From Lomentospora prolificans (lineage: Eukaryota > Ascomycota > Sordariomycetes > Microascales > Microascaceae): a stretch of DNA of 64,000 nt. Below the pieces are notes generated by a model, which had not been told where the DNA came from, made no database searches, and saw only the letters and a list, made by a program, of their open reading frames with translations. Within the stretch, counting starts at the first letter, position 1; every line of letters begins with the position of its first letter. The stretch lies in NCBI GenBank assembly GCA_029532625.1, contig JARFXM010000002.1, positions 558,001 through 622,000 on the forward strand, read 5' to 3'. Shown in pieces: positions 43,776 through 56,900 of the stretch. Position numbers and translations under genes: made by a program.

Positions 43776-46326
43776 AAAAGAAAGAACAAAAAGAAGGTTA
43801 AGATGAAGAAAGTGAGTATCGGGGTTAGGCGAAAAGGAGAGGAGGGGGAGTACGAATCGACCAGACGGAGGCTTGGATCGAATGGGCCGAGTTTGACGGG
43901 ATGGATGGTTTGATGCGGTGGCTATGTTGGCGGTGAAGGCCTAAGCTCACTTTCTTTTGTTGGCCGCGGAATGGAAGGAGGGGGGAAAGGGGGAAGAGAT
44001 CTGAAATAGGTAGGCAATTGGCGGGTAAGCCTAGATATTTCCCTTTTCCTTTCCTTCTTTGGATCAATGCGTGGAATCAAAGTACGTACGGTACTTTTCG
44101 AGAGATTAAATGTTGCATCTGAAGCAAAAGGGAAAGCTGAGCCGATGTACGAGGCCGTGCCATTGACCTTGCGAGAATGGAGACTAGACAAACCGAGGCC
44201 AGCGGAGCTAGAGCGAGCTGTTATGCTTCGGAGGAGGGGATGATGAGAGATCGATCGGATTGGGGGAAGAGAATCGAAGGGCGGTGATGGTGCATTGAAG
44301 TTCTATTCTTATAGTTGGACACTTTCTGGAGAACAGAGACGGCGAACGGGGGACAAGACATCATCCATTTTTCTACCATCAAATTGCTTCCCAACTAGAG
44401 CAGGCCTACAATGGCTTTCCTTCCGGATTCCCACCAGCATCAGCTCGGGAGAGTAGTCCTAAGCGCTGCAGAGTAGGGCTGACCGAGGTTCCAGCATCCA
44501 TCACCACAATGCGCGCACTGGGGGGGCGCCAGTCTCTTTTCTTTTCTTTTCTTTTTTTTTTTGTGCTTGGTCTTCCGTCTCCCCGTCTGCTCCCAGATAT
44601 TTCACCACCCCAGTGTCTTCCCGACATGACGGTGGCGGCGGCGGCGGCGGCCACAGATTCGGCCACGAGGGGCTCGTTTATCGAGGGCGTGGGACATCTT
44701 GGTCTCCCCTCGTACCTGGTGCCCGGGTTCCTGAAGCACAAAACTATCCTATTTTGTCCTTGTCTGTCCGACTTTGACGCGTCAAGACGTCGTAAACGAG
44801 ACGGAAACAATCTACAAACGGATACGTGCAGTGTAGGACCACCGGATGCCGTATCCGTACCATGGAGATACAACCCGCTCAGCCTGGTCCCGAAATCCGC
44901 GATTGCGCCGCAGGGGGCGTAAGAACGGCACGGGAGGGTGCCCATGGTTAAGGACCGAAAGGAAGAGGGGAAGGAAATAATAGGTAAAAGAGATATTCGG
45001 GGCAAGTGGGAGCGATTGGAGAGATGTCAAGGAACGTCGTCTATTCTTGCTTCCTTTTAGTCTCTACCTAATCTACGGATATCTCTAGTGGAAAATAAAG
45101 TTATGTAGATACTAGTAGTAGAGATAACATGAGATCACCACTTCCGAAGACGGAGAATCATGCTGGCCCAGAGGAGCAAGTTGGATGCAACGCCGGGCGG
45201 TCTCTGATATCCTCCTAGCTCCTGCAAGTCCCCTCCTGAAACGAACAATCATATTAAAAAGATCCGCCTCTCATACTTCCCCACAATTAGTATTCTTGCG
45301 ATTCCAGATTCCAGATTAATCACCCCAAGACGATGAATGAAGTCGAAAATCCTCCATTTTCTTTTCCAAGATCCTCGGACTCTTCTCGGAGTGTTGCCAA
45401 TATGGCTGCCTACGTATCACCTGGCTAGAACATTCACTGGCCGAAAAAGAAACACATGCGGCCGGTGTAACTTCAACACCGCAAGCTGCCCCCATACATG
45501 ACCAAGCCGAAGTGAGAAAACGAGGAAAAAAAAAGAAAAAAAAAAGAAAAAAAAAAAAGAAAAGGTAATCATTAGGGAGAAGTTTGCGTCCCCGCACTGC
45601 GCACACCATGTTTAACACCGTAGGTTCTTCTCTCCCAAACATCCTATGGAGTGACGGGGAAAGTATGGGAAGAGCCCTTATCCACGTCCAGACATGAACA
45701 GACGGCCTTACCATCTGCAAGGGCGAGACAAAGCATTGAATCTGGGCAAAGGGTCCTCGAAAGGCAGAGTCCATGTGAGCCGAACATCGTCCGCTCGAAG
45801 TGTGCCTGGGTTTCTAGGCTCGCATCAGCTGTTCGAGCTCGAGAGGGCTCTCCCTCAGCTAAGGGACCTCCGTCCGACGGAGGAGGCGCAAAGGTGGAGT
45901 TCCCTGTTCTCCGTGATGTTGTAATAATGGTTCTTTCGCATCGTCGGGGGACGGGAAAGTCATCGTCACCATAATTGACTGGACCACCTGTATTCAGCAG
46001 CTGGCTATTGAACTATTCTTTCGGGCTCACTCGACCAGAGCGAATCTCGGTTGATGCCGTCGTGTAGTCCGCCATGCTCCATCCGTCAATCAAGGGTAAA
46101 AGAAATGTTGCCGAGATCGTCCGCCCTTTGCTTCTTGGGAGTCGAGGCCTATCGCCAGTCTAAACAAAGTGTTGTGTAAACACGGCCCTTCCTATACCCC
46201 CGAGCGTGAAAGCATACCCCTCTGCCTCTCGCATTCCCCGAATTCTTTGGTATCGTGTGGTTTATCAAGCTCTTTTCCTCGTTCACACATCTATGCCTCT
46301 TAGATTCTTCTTCCCTCCGCTTGTCA

Positions 46327-46375
46327 CTCTCCTCCTCCTCTTCCTCCTCCTCTTCCTCCTCCTCTTCCTCCTCCT
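46327..46375. repeat. CTC/CTT pyrimidine microsatellite
   Basis: Repeats of ctcctcctcttc-type 12-bp units over about 49 bp. The minus-strand translation gives a poly-Glu shadow frame that I do not accept as a gene. Confidence 0.8.
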
Positions 46376-49300
46376 TGGCCTTGATCCCTCGCACACCTCT
46401 CGCACACTCTATAATAGCAAAACGTATCCGGGCTCGTCCTCATCTTCTGCCCGCGCCACCGTAACCTATTAGCTCCGCGCTTGCACTGACAGCAAACCCA
46501 CAGGCCTCCCAGCGCCTCAAGCTGGGACGTCCCCGTCGTGCAGTTGGGCGAGACTTATACTACTTAATCTTAAGATCTTTAGAAAAAAAGTTGAAGAGAA
46601 ATTTACATTATGAATAATAAAATCATATTCTAAGTTTTGAATGTTCCTTTTCACATACGGTTCTATTTAAACAATGTTAAACTGTTTTATATAGTGATTT
46701 TTTTTTAAATAATAAAATAATATAAGTAGAAAAGCAGGAAGTAAGGTGCCGTAGGTTGGGAAGGGTAACGATGGGTGCTCGAGACAGTCTCGAATAGTCA
46801 AGTAGGGTAGTTCGAATCATACCAATCTCCTCTTGACAGATGAGAAGTCCCAGACAGGGAATCGTGAGTGGGCCGGACTGCTTCCAGCTGGACGGCCGTC
46901 CTTCAAGGCTCATTCACTAGTCCAGAACCCCTTATCAGGGACACACGGGGTTTGATCCTAATACTTAAGCAAGCCCAACTGGGGCGGCGAGAGGCTCGGC
47001 CGCGAGACCAAGATGGCGAGGCGGCTTCGAGGCTCCTGCGGTCTGCGATAGAAACGACCCGGCTGCAAACGGTGTCTCATGCGCTGCTGGAGGCGGGCTG
47101 GGCTTTCTTTGTATTTCGGTGCGTCAGAAATGGGCGATGATGTGAACTGTGCCCGCCGAATCTTTCAAATATCTTCAGCTTATATACGGGACGGCAGCGC
47201 CTTCGTCCTACATACGACTCAACGAGCGGGTTTTGCTCATTTCCAGGAGGCGATTTCAGCGCATGACACCTCGCAATCACCCCAGACGACATGTCGGTCA
47301 CTGGCTTTCAAGTTTAGAGGAGTAGATTGGTATGGCCTTCCTCTTCCGGGCCGAATCCGCCGTCGTTCAACCACTCAATCGGGGTTCAGCCGAGCCAGCG
47401 ACGTGGTGCACTGGTTGATAACGCGGAGACGGCCTCGCCTCCTCCGACTAATTCCCATTAACGCTGGGAATGATCTCTACAATGCAATCCGTCAAGGAAG
47501 GCTTCTCGGCTTCTCATTCTCCCGACTTAGCCAGTCCGGTGTCGGAAAGAATCGTGGCGAACCGAGATCGCGAGGAGGACAAAGTTAAGAATGTATCCTG
47601 GCACGAAAATAAAAGGTATCTCGATATCTAGGTAGCGACTGGAAATAAGCTCACCATGCAAACTATGTTCTCGACGTAGAACTTATGATGAATGACGGAT
47701 GTGGGCAATCTGCGTCCTCTCGATATGGTAAGCAGAAGAGAATATGGCATTCTCAATCTTTAACAGCCTATACCACACTCCATGGTTCTGCCTGTACCTG
47801 CCTACCCTAGAAGATTATTTGGCCGTAGGTTTTGGGATGAACCTTGGCCTCCGGGTCGGGAAGGCCCTAGATATGTCTCGGGCAACACGGCAAGCACTCT
47901 TTGTCTCCGTCTTAGCAAAGCCACGGGGCGTACTGTACGGCCCTTTCCCCCGGCATATCTGGTCGCTCTTTCGGATCGAGGGGATAGCAAAGCACAATGA
48001 AGGTTGGCGAAGGTAAGGACGCGCGCCAGGTATTAGGCCATGTATCAGGGAGATATGAACGCGACAACACAATCCCCTACCCTCAAGCAGCGAGAGGAGC
48101 CTGCAATGAGAACCAGTTGAGGCTCCCTAAAAGAAAGAACGTCTCAGGTGATTCTGCGAAGTCAAATCTCCTTAGATTATGAAAAGAAATACCGTGGCGA
48201 AGCCGTTTCTATTTATTCTGAGAATGTAGGAAGGCTGTTGCGTTGCTTCCCCGGAGCCTTGATCGTGGTGCAACACGAGTTGCGATAATCCGGCCGTGGA
48301 ACGGATTCGAGAGCGCGCATGAAGGGGATACGGGTGGTCCTCCGGGTGCGGCAGAAATGACCAGGTTAACCTGACAGAAGAATTCGAGCTGTGTCTCGGT
48401 TGACAAGCGAGCATAACTAACTTAAGTACGGCGATGATAGGACTCCATGATAAGGAACCCTTGTCACTTATGGACTGTCATCCAACACAAACACAAACGG
48501 CGGATATGAGCACGGAACTTCCTCTCTCCGAAGGCTTCGCAAAAGACCCAAGGCAGGCGGCGTAAAACGAAGTTCGGGTCAAAGGTAAGGCAGTCGCATC
48601 CTCAATCGGTTCATGCATTATATATATATAGGTCGTAACTACTTTTATATTTGGAGGTGTGGCTGCCCCCAGACGTTAATTGACCAAGTCGGTCAACCGC
48701 CGTTAGCTATATCAGAGCCTCTGCCAATGTGCGATCCGATCGCGGGCCCCAAGAGCACGGATACGGTCCTACTTAAGAGGACAGACTTTTGCTCCGTCTT
48801 GGGACGAGACACGCATTCCAAAGCCCACTACCTCAATCCGGGAACCCCGATAATAACCTTTATGGCGAGTCCGCTCAGCCATACCTGCACCGTAGTCAAA
48901 GCTCGTTGGCGGTATACGATGCCCGCCCGGTATACTGCCAAGTAATGTCGTTAGGACGGGTTACAGAATCGCCAAAGAGATGTGAGAATATAGGTCTCTC
49001 TATATCTGTGCTCGAAAATCGCCCATTCCACGGAATAAACCCGATGACGCCATGCTCCACAAAATCCGCTTGCTTGATCCTATTCATAGGAAGTATGAGA
49101 AAACAGTCGCTATGCGAAGCCGCAGTGACTCCTTCCGAGCCTTGCAAGCCGGGGAACGTGCTGGGTTTGCCAAGTTTTCCAGAATCCATAGGGTCTGGGT
49201 ACTGATAAGCACGCTAAGGGAAATAACCGAGTACAGCCGTGGATTAGAATCTGGGATATACGCATCAGTAACGCCCGATCCTGAATTCGAATCCCTTAAC

Positions 49301-50676
49301 TTACCTGATCTCGTATGACCCTGCTCTGGTCATATACCTCACCCACTTCACGCTGGAATAGTTGCTCTTCTCAAATACTTTGAGGTACCGGACAAGTAGG
49401 CCAGAGCTAGTAAACATCAAAAGACTAAAGTTCATGCTGAGAGGCGGGCGTGACCACGCTCTTTGGTTCGTCATGCTCGTAAGGATAGCCTCCGCGCTGA
49501 GCACATATTCCGCTTGGCCCGTGAAGCGGCTAATCTTCCATACAATGTTGTTCTCCGAGGGCTCGTATTTGGCCTTGCCTTGCGTACACCTTTCGGTGAT
49601 CTTGGCGGTATTCAACGGAGTAGGGATGCGGATAACAACGTTGGTAGCGAAGAGCTTGGAGCCGAAGTTGGCTTTGATACCGATGCTATACTCCACTTTT
49701 GTGCGACCAACCTCGTTTACAATGGCATGGATCTTGAACGGCAGGTTGACATTCTCAGTCGCCCGGTACCGCATTAGCTCGAACTCGCCATCAGGAGGAA
49801 TGAAACTGATTATCCTGTCGCTGTCAAACTTGCCAAGCTTGACGCACTGATGGAATTGACAATCCTCCAAAGTGACACTTCCCGCGGCGGCTTTTGTGGC
49901 CTTGGTTCCCATCCTATTACCGCTAGGGAGACTGAGAAGACCATCGTTGTCTAGGAGGAGGCGATCGTTGAGGCCAAACTTGCATTCCGGCGTACCTGAT
50001 AGATAGGCACGCATTATGATCTGGCCGGTAACGTCCGCGCGGAGAACGGCGCCAGTGGCGGACATGAGAAGATTGACGTCCTCAATCACGTCGACGAAAG
50101 CTTCGTTTTTGCGGTACTTCACGTCAGCTTTTCTCCATGAGAGCGCACCCGTCGCTTGCATAGTAATCTTCGCAGAATCCTCCGCCATCTTCTCTGACTG
50201 CCGAACACCTTCCGTGGTGATGTACATCTTGAGCGTGTCGGTCTCGGTATTTTGAGGGTAGCCGAAGTCGATGATTTCTAGCAGAGCCCAAAAGTCAGCG
50301 CGGGCTCTCTCTTGTTCTTCTAGTGTGCTCAAGACTTACCATCGAGTAGCTCGTACACGAGGACAAAGTTGTTCTTAACCGCCTCCTCGTCGAACTTGCC
50401 AAAGTAACCACGGCCTAATTGAATCAGCCTGTACAGGAATTCGAACACCAGGGCAGCATTGGCATTGCTCTTGGTAATGGCCACCAGGTAGATGTTTTCG
50501 TGTTTGACATGGCTGAACGTGGTGCTTCCGAGAGTCAAGATAGGGGACCGGACCTGCGCGTTAGAAATCACCTGAATTCGGAAGACATCGGCGAGGCGGG
50601 GGCGGCAGTCATTCCGGAAGGCTCGAAAGATGAGGTTCTCGCCCTTCTGGTTGAATATGAGAATTCCTGACAACAT
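49301..50676 (-). CDS. APM4: AP-2 clathrin adaptor complex subunit mu
   Basis: Two exons, 50676-50340 and 50277-49301, join in phase 1 across a 62-nt intron (GTAAGT/TAG), giving 437 aa. The N-terminal longin-like domain starts MLSGILIFNQKGENLIFRAF and runs through ENIYLVAITKSNANAALVFE to about residue 140. A linker with KITMQATGALSWRK, the region of the regulatory phosphothreonine in animal mu2, leads into the mu homology domain (about 165-437) with NEAFVDVIEDVNLLMS, GQIIMRAYLSGTPECKFGLND, QFHQCVKLGKFDSDRIISFI and a C-terminal KWVRYMTRAGSYEIR. Known role: cargo recognition (YxxPhi signals) and PIP2 binding in endocytosis at the plasma membrane. An in-frame ATG 15 nt upstream would add five residues; the internal MLSG start is the one conserved in the family. 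It is divergent from ARB1. Confidence 0.95.
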
Positions 50677-51895
50677 GTTGGTCCCATCCACAAGAAGCCC
50701 ACCAAGGACGTAGCGCTACTATCGGGGCTCGGAATGCAGCAGCAGCGAATTGCACATGTATCGAGAGATTATTACTATGGCGGTTTCCAAAAATGCCCCC
50801 TGAACCTCCCTGAAAGCTAGAGACGCAAGTCGCGGGGTAGCGCAGACAATCACGTGAACAGCAGGCCAACAGCCTCCTTTCCATGCAAATCAGTGAACAA
50901 GGAACAGTGGTTGAACTGTTGAGCATCCACACCTACCACGGCAACCCCGAGGAAATCAGTGTCACCTCTTCGCGCACACACTTTCAATCTCTTACTAGTA
51001 TGGCAACCCGGAAATGTAGGTTATTTTCAGAAGGGGGTAGGCTTGCAGCCCTTAACTAGCCATGCGGCATGTCGAATTGCTCCGAAGCATCGAGGACTCG
51101 ACCGGCCGGTGAACACGCCCAACTTGCATATGATATATCCTCGGTCTGCCCTTCTCTCGTTATTCATAGTGTATATATGCTCGAAACAGCCTCGACGATA
51201 CCAAATAGATTACATTATTAGCATCTCTGAAACGGTCTTTCCCCTTGCCTCGTCCCCCAGAAACTCAGATCTCTTGCCAGCTCCGAATTGTCATGGCACA
51301 CTAGGACTTCCTTACACCTACCAGCTCCTGGACAATCCTTCCCTGCACTTCCTCTATCCGCGAAACCTACAGGCGATGACTAATTCCCACCAAACGAGGT
51401 ACAAGGACTCGTCCTCGAAAAGCCTTCGCCCGGTTTTGCCATCTGGAAGGCAGAAGCCAGCCGAGCCTCTAAAGTAGTGGTCTTGATTGGCCATTCGCTC
51501 CAAACTGCGCAGCTAGTCATCAAAATTTTGAACGGGGAACCCCACCATGGAAACCGCCCCTCACACCAAGACTTCATAGGCTCGGCCTGGTAAATCTTTT
51601 TTTAATTTTTTTCTTGGGTTTGAACCAACAACAATACCCATCAAGGGACGTTTGACGGCTTGTTCTTCTTTCGTTTTGTCCTTATTTCTTCATTCCTCCT
51701 TTACCCTCTTACTTGACGTCGGTAAGACGACTCAACTCCTCCAAGCACTACCGCCTTTTTCCTTTCCATCTGGGACTTTGTGCTGATTTTTTGCATCTTC
51801 AGTGCATTCTACCCCTCCTCGCTGCCCCACCTGATAAGTGACGACACAAGGTACCCAATCTTACGATCGCGCTATATCGCTCTTCACGATACAAT
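50677..51895. other. Divergent promoter region of AP-2 mu and ARB1
   Basis: A 1.2-kb spacer with both genes reading outward. T/C-rich runs (about 51596-51720) before ARB1 look like its leader. No further gene supported. Confidence 0.6.
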
Positions 51896-53929
51896 ATGGC
51901 TCCTCTCTCTGCATCCAAGGAGAAGCGCCTCGCTAAGAAGGCCGCTCTCGGCAAAGACAAGAAGGCTAAGGGCTCCAAGGCTAGCTCCGCTGTTGGCAGT
52001 AAGGCTGCCTCCGTCAACGGCGATGAGCCCGCTCTCGATGCTCACGGAAACCCCATCGTCGACGATGTGCCTGCTACTTCAGATGACAAGCTAGATGAGG
52101 TCAAGCGCTTGGCCGCGCAAATGGACAAGCACGGCCTGTCGGACCGTGTCACTACTGGTGTCCTCGCCTCTACCCAGCAAAGCAAGGACGTCAAGATTAG
52201 CAGTGCCAGCCTGGTGTTCCACGGCCGTGTTCTTATCAACGACACCACCCTAGAGTTGACGTATGGCCGTCGATATGGTCTTCTCGGTGAGAACGGCTGC
52301 GGAAAGTCTACCCTCCTCAAGGCTATCGCCCAGCGAGAATACCCCATCCCCGAGCATATCGACATATATCTTCTAAACGAGGGCGCTCCCCCTAGCGAAC
52401 TCGGTGCCCTTGAGTGGGTCGTCACAGAGGCTAAGAACGAGCTGGATCGTCTTGATAGGCTTGCCGAGAAGCTGCTTGAGGAAGAAGGCCCGGAGAGCCC
52501 TGTTCTGATGGACCTCTACGACGTAAGTTGTTCACTCTTTTTCGGCCCTTGCTGCTTCCTCAGTGCGTGGTTGACGATATACTAATGTACTGGCTGTATC
52601 TAGCATATGGATAAGATGGACCCCTCCACCTTTGAGACTCGTGCCTCTCTCATTCTCACCGGTCTGGGATTTAACAAGCACACTATTCACAAGAAGACCA
52701 AGGACATGTCCGGTGGTTGGCGTATGCGAGTCGCTCTCGGAAAGGCTCTGTTCGTCAAGCCCTCCCTTCTTCTTCTCGACGACCCCACGGCCCATCTTGA
52801 CCTCGAGGCCTGTGTGTGGTTGGAAGAATACTTGAAGAAATGGGACCGCACTCTCGTCCTCGTCTCCCACTCGCAGGATTTCCTCAACGGTGTCTGCACG
52901 ATGATGATCGACATGAGGATGCAGAAGCTGATGTACTACGGCGGTAACTACGATTCTTACATCAAGACCAGGTCTGAACAGGAGACCAACCAGATGAAGG
53001 CCTACCACAAGCAACAAGACGAAATTGCCCACATTAAGAAATTTATTGCTAGTGCCGGTACATACGCCAACCTTGTGCGACAGGCGAAGTCTAGGCAGAA
53101 GATTCTAGACAAAATGGAGGCCGATGGCTTTATCCAGCCTGTCATTCCCGACAAAGTCTTCACCTTCCGCTTCGCTGATGTCGAGAAGCTTCCCCCGCCT
53201 GTTCTTTCTTTCGATGACGTCAGCTTCGCGTATTCTGGAAAGGCTGAGGACGACTTGTACAAGCACCTCGATCTCGGTTTCGACATGGACTCCAGGACGG
53301 CTCTCGTCGGACCAAATGGTGTTGGCAAATCAACCCTTCTCCGACTCATGACTGGAAAGCTTTCTCCTCGTGAGGGCGCGGTGACGAGGCATACCCACCT
53401 GAAGCTCGGGCTATACTCCCAGCACAGCGCTGAGCAGCTTGACCTCACCAAGTCTGCCCTTGACTTCGTGCGTGACAAATATCCCGCCATCTCCCAAGAC
53501 TACCAATACTGGCGTCAGCAGCTCGGCCGCTATGGTCTCACTGGTGAAGCCCAAACCGCGCTCATGGGCACCCTTTCCGAAGGTCAGAAGAGCCGTATCG
53601 TCTTCGCGCTACTGGCGATTGATGGACCTAACATGCTTCTTCTCGACGAACCTACCAACGGTTTGGATATCCCAACCATTGACAGTTTGGCCGATGCCAT
53701 CAACGCCTTCAGTGGTGGTGTTGTGGTCGTCAGTCACGACTTCCGGTATGTTTCCCATATCATAGAGAGTTACGGCTCCCAACGTACTAACGCTTGTCAC
53801 AGACTTTTGGACAAGATTGCCAAGGAGATTCTTGTGTGCGACAACAAGACCATCAAGCCTTGGGATGGTACCATCTCCGACTACAAGAACTACCTCCGCA
53901 AGAGGATGATTTCATCTGGCGCGGTCTAG
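51896..53929 (+). CDS. ARB1: ABC-F ATPase Arb1 (ABCF2-type), ribosome biogenesis
   Basis: Three exons: 51896-52522, 52604-53745, 53803-53929; 631 aa. A Lys/Ala-rich N-terminus precedes two ATP-binding cassettes without membrane spans. Cassette 1: Walker A GENGCGKST (about 131-139), signature MSGGWRMR (about 244), Walker B LLLLDDPTAHLD (about 264-275). The ABC-F linker contains YDSYIKTRSEQETNQMKAYH and IKKFIASAGTYANLVRQAKS. Cassette 2: GPNGVGKST (about 444), LSEGQKSR (about 532), LLLLDEPTNGLD (about 553) and the switch histidine in VVVVSHDFR. Order and length match yeast Arb1, an essential shuttling factor in 40S and 60S biogenesis. Oddities: Walker B of cassette 1 has Asp where the catalytic Glu usually stands, and the last intron (57 nt) has no stop and is a multiple of three, so retention would add 19 residues right after the switch histidine. 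Confidence 0.95.
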
Positions 53930-56900
53930 AGGCGGCGGTTTTATTTTCTTCTCCCCCCCCAATTTCTTCTTCCTATTACACGCGGCCTGAAGACCCTAAA
54001 GGCATTCCAAGTCGACTTTGTGGACATAACTGTTGGACATCGGATAGAAAAGGGATGCATTGTGATTACGATTTGATGAACGTTGCCCTCAGAGCATTCA
54101 TACATTGACCGCCGCCTTAGAGAGACGTGAAAATTAAAAGGGGAGACGAGGCGATTCAAGGTCACGATAGGGCTCGGAAGGGTAAGGTGTGGGAGGGCCA
54201 TAGAACATGGCTTCCGAGCTTTATAATTGATCAGAGACAAATATGGGTTTGGTTTTTATTTTCCCTCCAGAGCTGCCGATGAGAATCCGTTGCATGTAAG
54301 GACCGCCGAGACAGGCATGTGGGACAGTGGAATTCATCCGGAATTCTTGATGGCTTTTTCGGGTTACCAAGGATAGAATAAAGACATTCAAGACTACTTT
54401 TGTTCAGAGGAGCGGGATATGCGGGCCTTAAGTTCGGAACCTGCCCTTCTTCATCCATACCTGCCCTCGGCATGGTGCAGCCGACATGAATAGACCCAGT
54501 CTGTGTCCCCAGCTTTTTGCAACCTTGTGGCGATGGTTTTTGAAATAGTAGGTCGTCTCCTTGGTTTCCATACCGAAAGCCACCCATATTCGGCACGCAC
54601 ATGTGATTTGTGTGTGAATCTCCCCTTTTCGGACATTTTGAGTCTGAAGTGAAACTGGTTGCCCTTTTTCAACGATAAGCACTTCGTGTGCGTCACTACT
54701 AATCTATGAGACCATCGCACGGGCCTCAAGAATACGGTTTACTATTATTGGCATGCTAGGGAGAAGGCCTCGTGCACTGGAGACTCTTAGAAGCTTCACC
54801 ACTCAGCTCCAGAGGGACAGTGCGACAGGTACGAAGTATGTCATGGAGTGGATACGATGTAACTCGTCCATTTTAGTAGTCTTTCCCTTACGATTTCCGG
54901 GGGATGCCGGGATGGAGGGATGTGCTGGAAAATCTGGATGCTGGCACATCCGGCCATGTAGTTGGAGCAAGTACCCCTTTCCATCATTCCTCAGAGGGCG
55001 GTGTAGCTATTCGCTCTATTCCAAAAGGAGGGGGAAAACTGTGCGCGCTTTCCCAAAGTTCTCGTCGTGTTGGGCATCAGGTGCCACTCCAGACCGTTTA
55101 TCTCGTGGCTCAGCCTGAGCATGAAACCAGGAACCTGACTCAAGAGAAACGTCTGGTTTTATTCTTTATTTTTATTTTATCCATTTATTTATTTTTTGTT
55201 CCTTTAACCCGTTCGAATAAGCTGGCGATAACATAATAACAAGGAAGGTAATTCGTATACTCCGTGATACAGGCCATGGAGGAGCAATACCTTGACTTGA
55301 TGGGGTCGACCAACGTTATCAGGGGGAAGCAGAGTGTCCAGAGTTTGCAGGACTAGTGATTCCATGAGATCCTCACACGTAATCGGACAAAGTGGAACCT
55401 TCTTCGCCATGTTGGAGGAGGGTGAGGGCGGACAGACCCACCCGTGACATGAGGCGGCTTATAATGTCACGTGATATGCGGTCTTGATGACAAAGCCACC
55501 TTCTTCAGTTAGTTCTTGCCTGGTTTCGAATCCATTTGCTGCCGGCAATCATCATCATCAGAATCATTGGAGATGGGTCAGATGACGGGATAGGATAGGG
55601 AATATGAGACGGGAGGAATGAAATCGAGAAAAAGAAATAGATACCGAATGTTTAAAAAACATGGTAAGGGGGATGTAGCGAGCGAAAAGCGGAGTGGGAT
55701 GGATTTTAGGTTAGGACTTGGTCGAAATTTGCCTCTGGATGGTGGTGTCTCATCCGCTCGACCAGCTGCGAACGACTCGGTGATGGGCAGAATTCATAAA
55801 CGATGGGGGGAAAAGAGAATCCTGTCACGTTGGGCCTGGTAATAATTGCTCCATTCAATAATTAGAGTCTACATGTACCGCTAACCCTGCTGTGGCTGTC
55901 AGATCCACAACTCCAGGAAAACAAGAGCAATTCCATGTCGGAAAAAGAGGCAAGACTACTTATTTGCATCGGGGAAATTTTTCCTCGTAAATAATTTTTC
56001 TACCTCCCCAAGACCCCAACTTTCTGCGATTGCTACATTGCGCCCGTGTTGTGAAGCCATCACGGGAGCTGGGGAGTCTCGAAAGATCTGTACTCGGTAC
56101 CTTACGTGTGATCTTGCCCCCAGATGGGGCCAGCAATGACCTGCCTGAAGAGGCTGATGTGCGTGTCTGATTGGCCCGAGCTTCCCAGGCGCATAACAAG
56201 TACTCGGTAGCGGGTACCTTAGAGGCCCTGGAACTGGGCCAATTACCCTAGGAGCTGCTAAAGCTGAGCAAGGGTGGGTTCGGCTGAGAATAGATCGGTG
56301 CACTGGGCTGGGCCGCTCTCGCCCTCTCCCACTTCACGGGATTCCGGATTGTGCATTGCGGATTACACTACAGGCTACGACGGCCTGGCTCGACCCCAAC
56401 GCCAACGCACCCCTCAGGAAAAAAACCACTCGAGGTGCAACTCCTAGGCAATTGTTATGGATGGCTCCATCAAGCCATCATCCCTCGCCCCATTGACTGC
56501 ATTTTCAAAACCCCTTTCCCTTTCTTCATCACCTCCCACTTGTTTCCCATCATCATCTCGACACCATCACCATCACCACCTTTTATCATCACCACCCCTT
56601 TAGTATTCCCCTAATCTCCGCCGGCCGCACTCTTTCGGTGCCACGATCGCGTCTTGTCTCGGTTTTCCCTGTCTTAAACGTCCCTATTACTGCATCACCA
56701 AAACTAGCACCCATTTTCTTCGCCAACTTTGTTTGCGTGTGCTGCCGCATTTTCCCATCCTAACAAACGATCCCGGTCTTTGTTTCTCGCATCGTCCACT
56801 TTTATTTCGGCCCCTTCGTGCGTTTTAACTCCGGACAAGCAAATTCGAGCCTTGTCGTCCTTTGGTCGACCAGTGGCCCTTTACCTGTCCTCTTGATTGT

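Larger units (their letters stand above)
42486..49300. other. 6.8-kb spacer rich in simple repeats
   Basis: No gene is supported. Contents: a 23-bp x3 tandem repeat (42859-42927), an A36 tract (43738-43773), GGC triplets near 44633-44652, A-rich runs near 45523-45563, a CTC/CTT microsatellite (46327-46375), an AT-rich island (about 46555-46740) and a short (TA)n run near 48619. A 169-aa frame at 47079-47588 has no family features. Downstream of about 48400 lies the 3' flank of the AP-2 mu gene. Confidence 0.5.

Noticed and set aside
46149..46394. Minus-strand frame with poly-Glu
   Set aside because: Created by a CTC/CTT microsatellite; no flanking protein character.
47079..47588. 169-aa plus-strand frame
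   Set aside because: No recognisable domain, no splice partners and composition like random GC-rich sequence.
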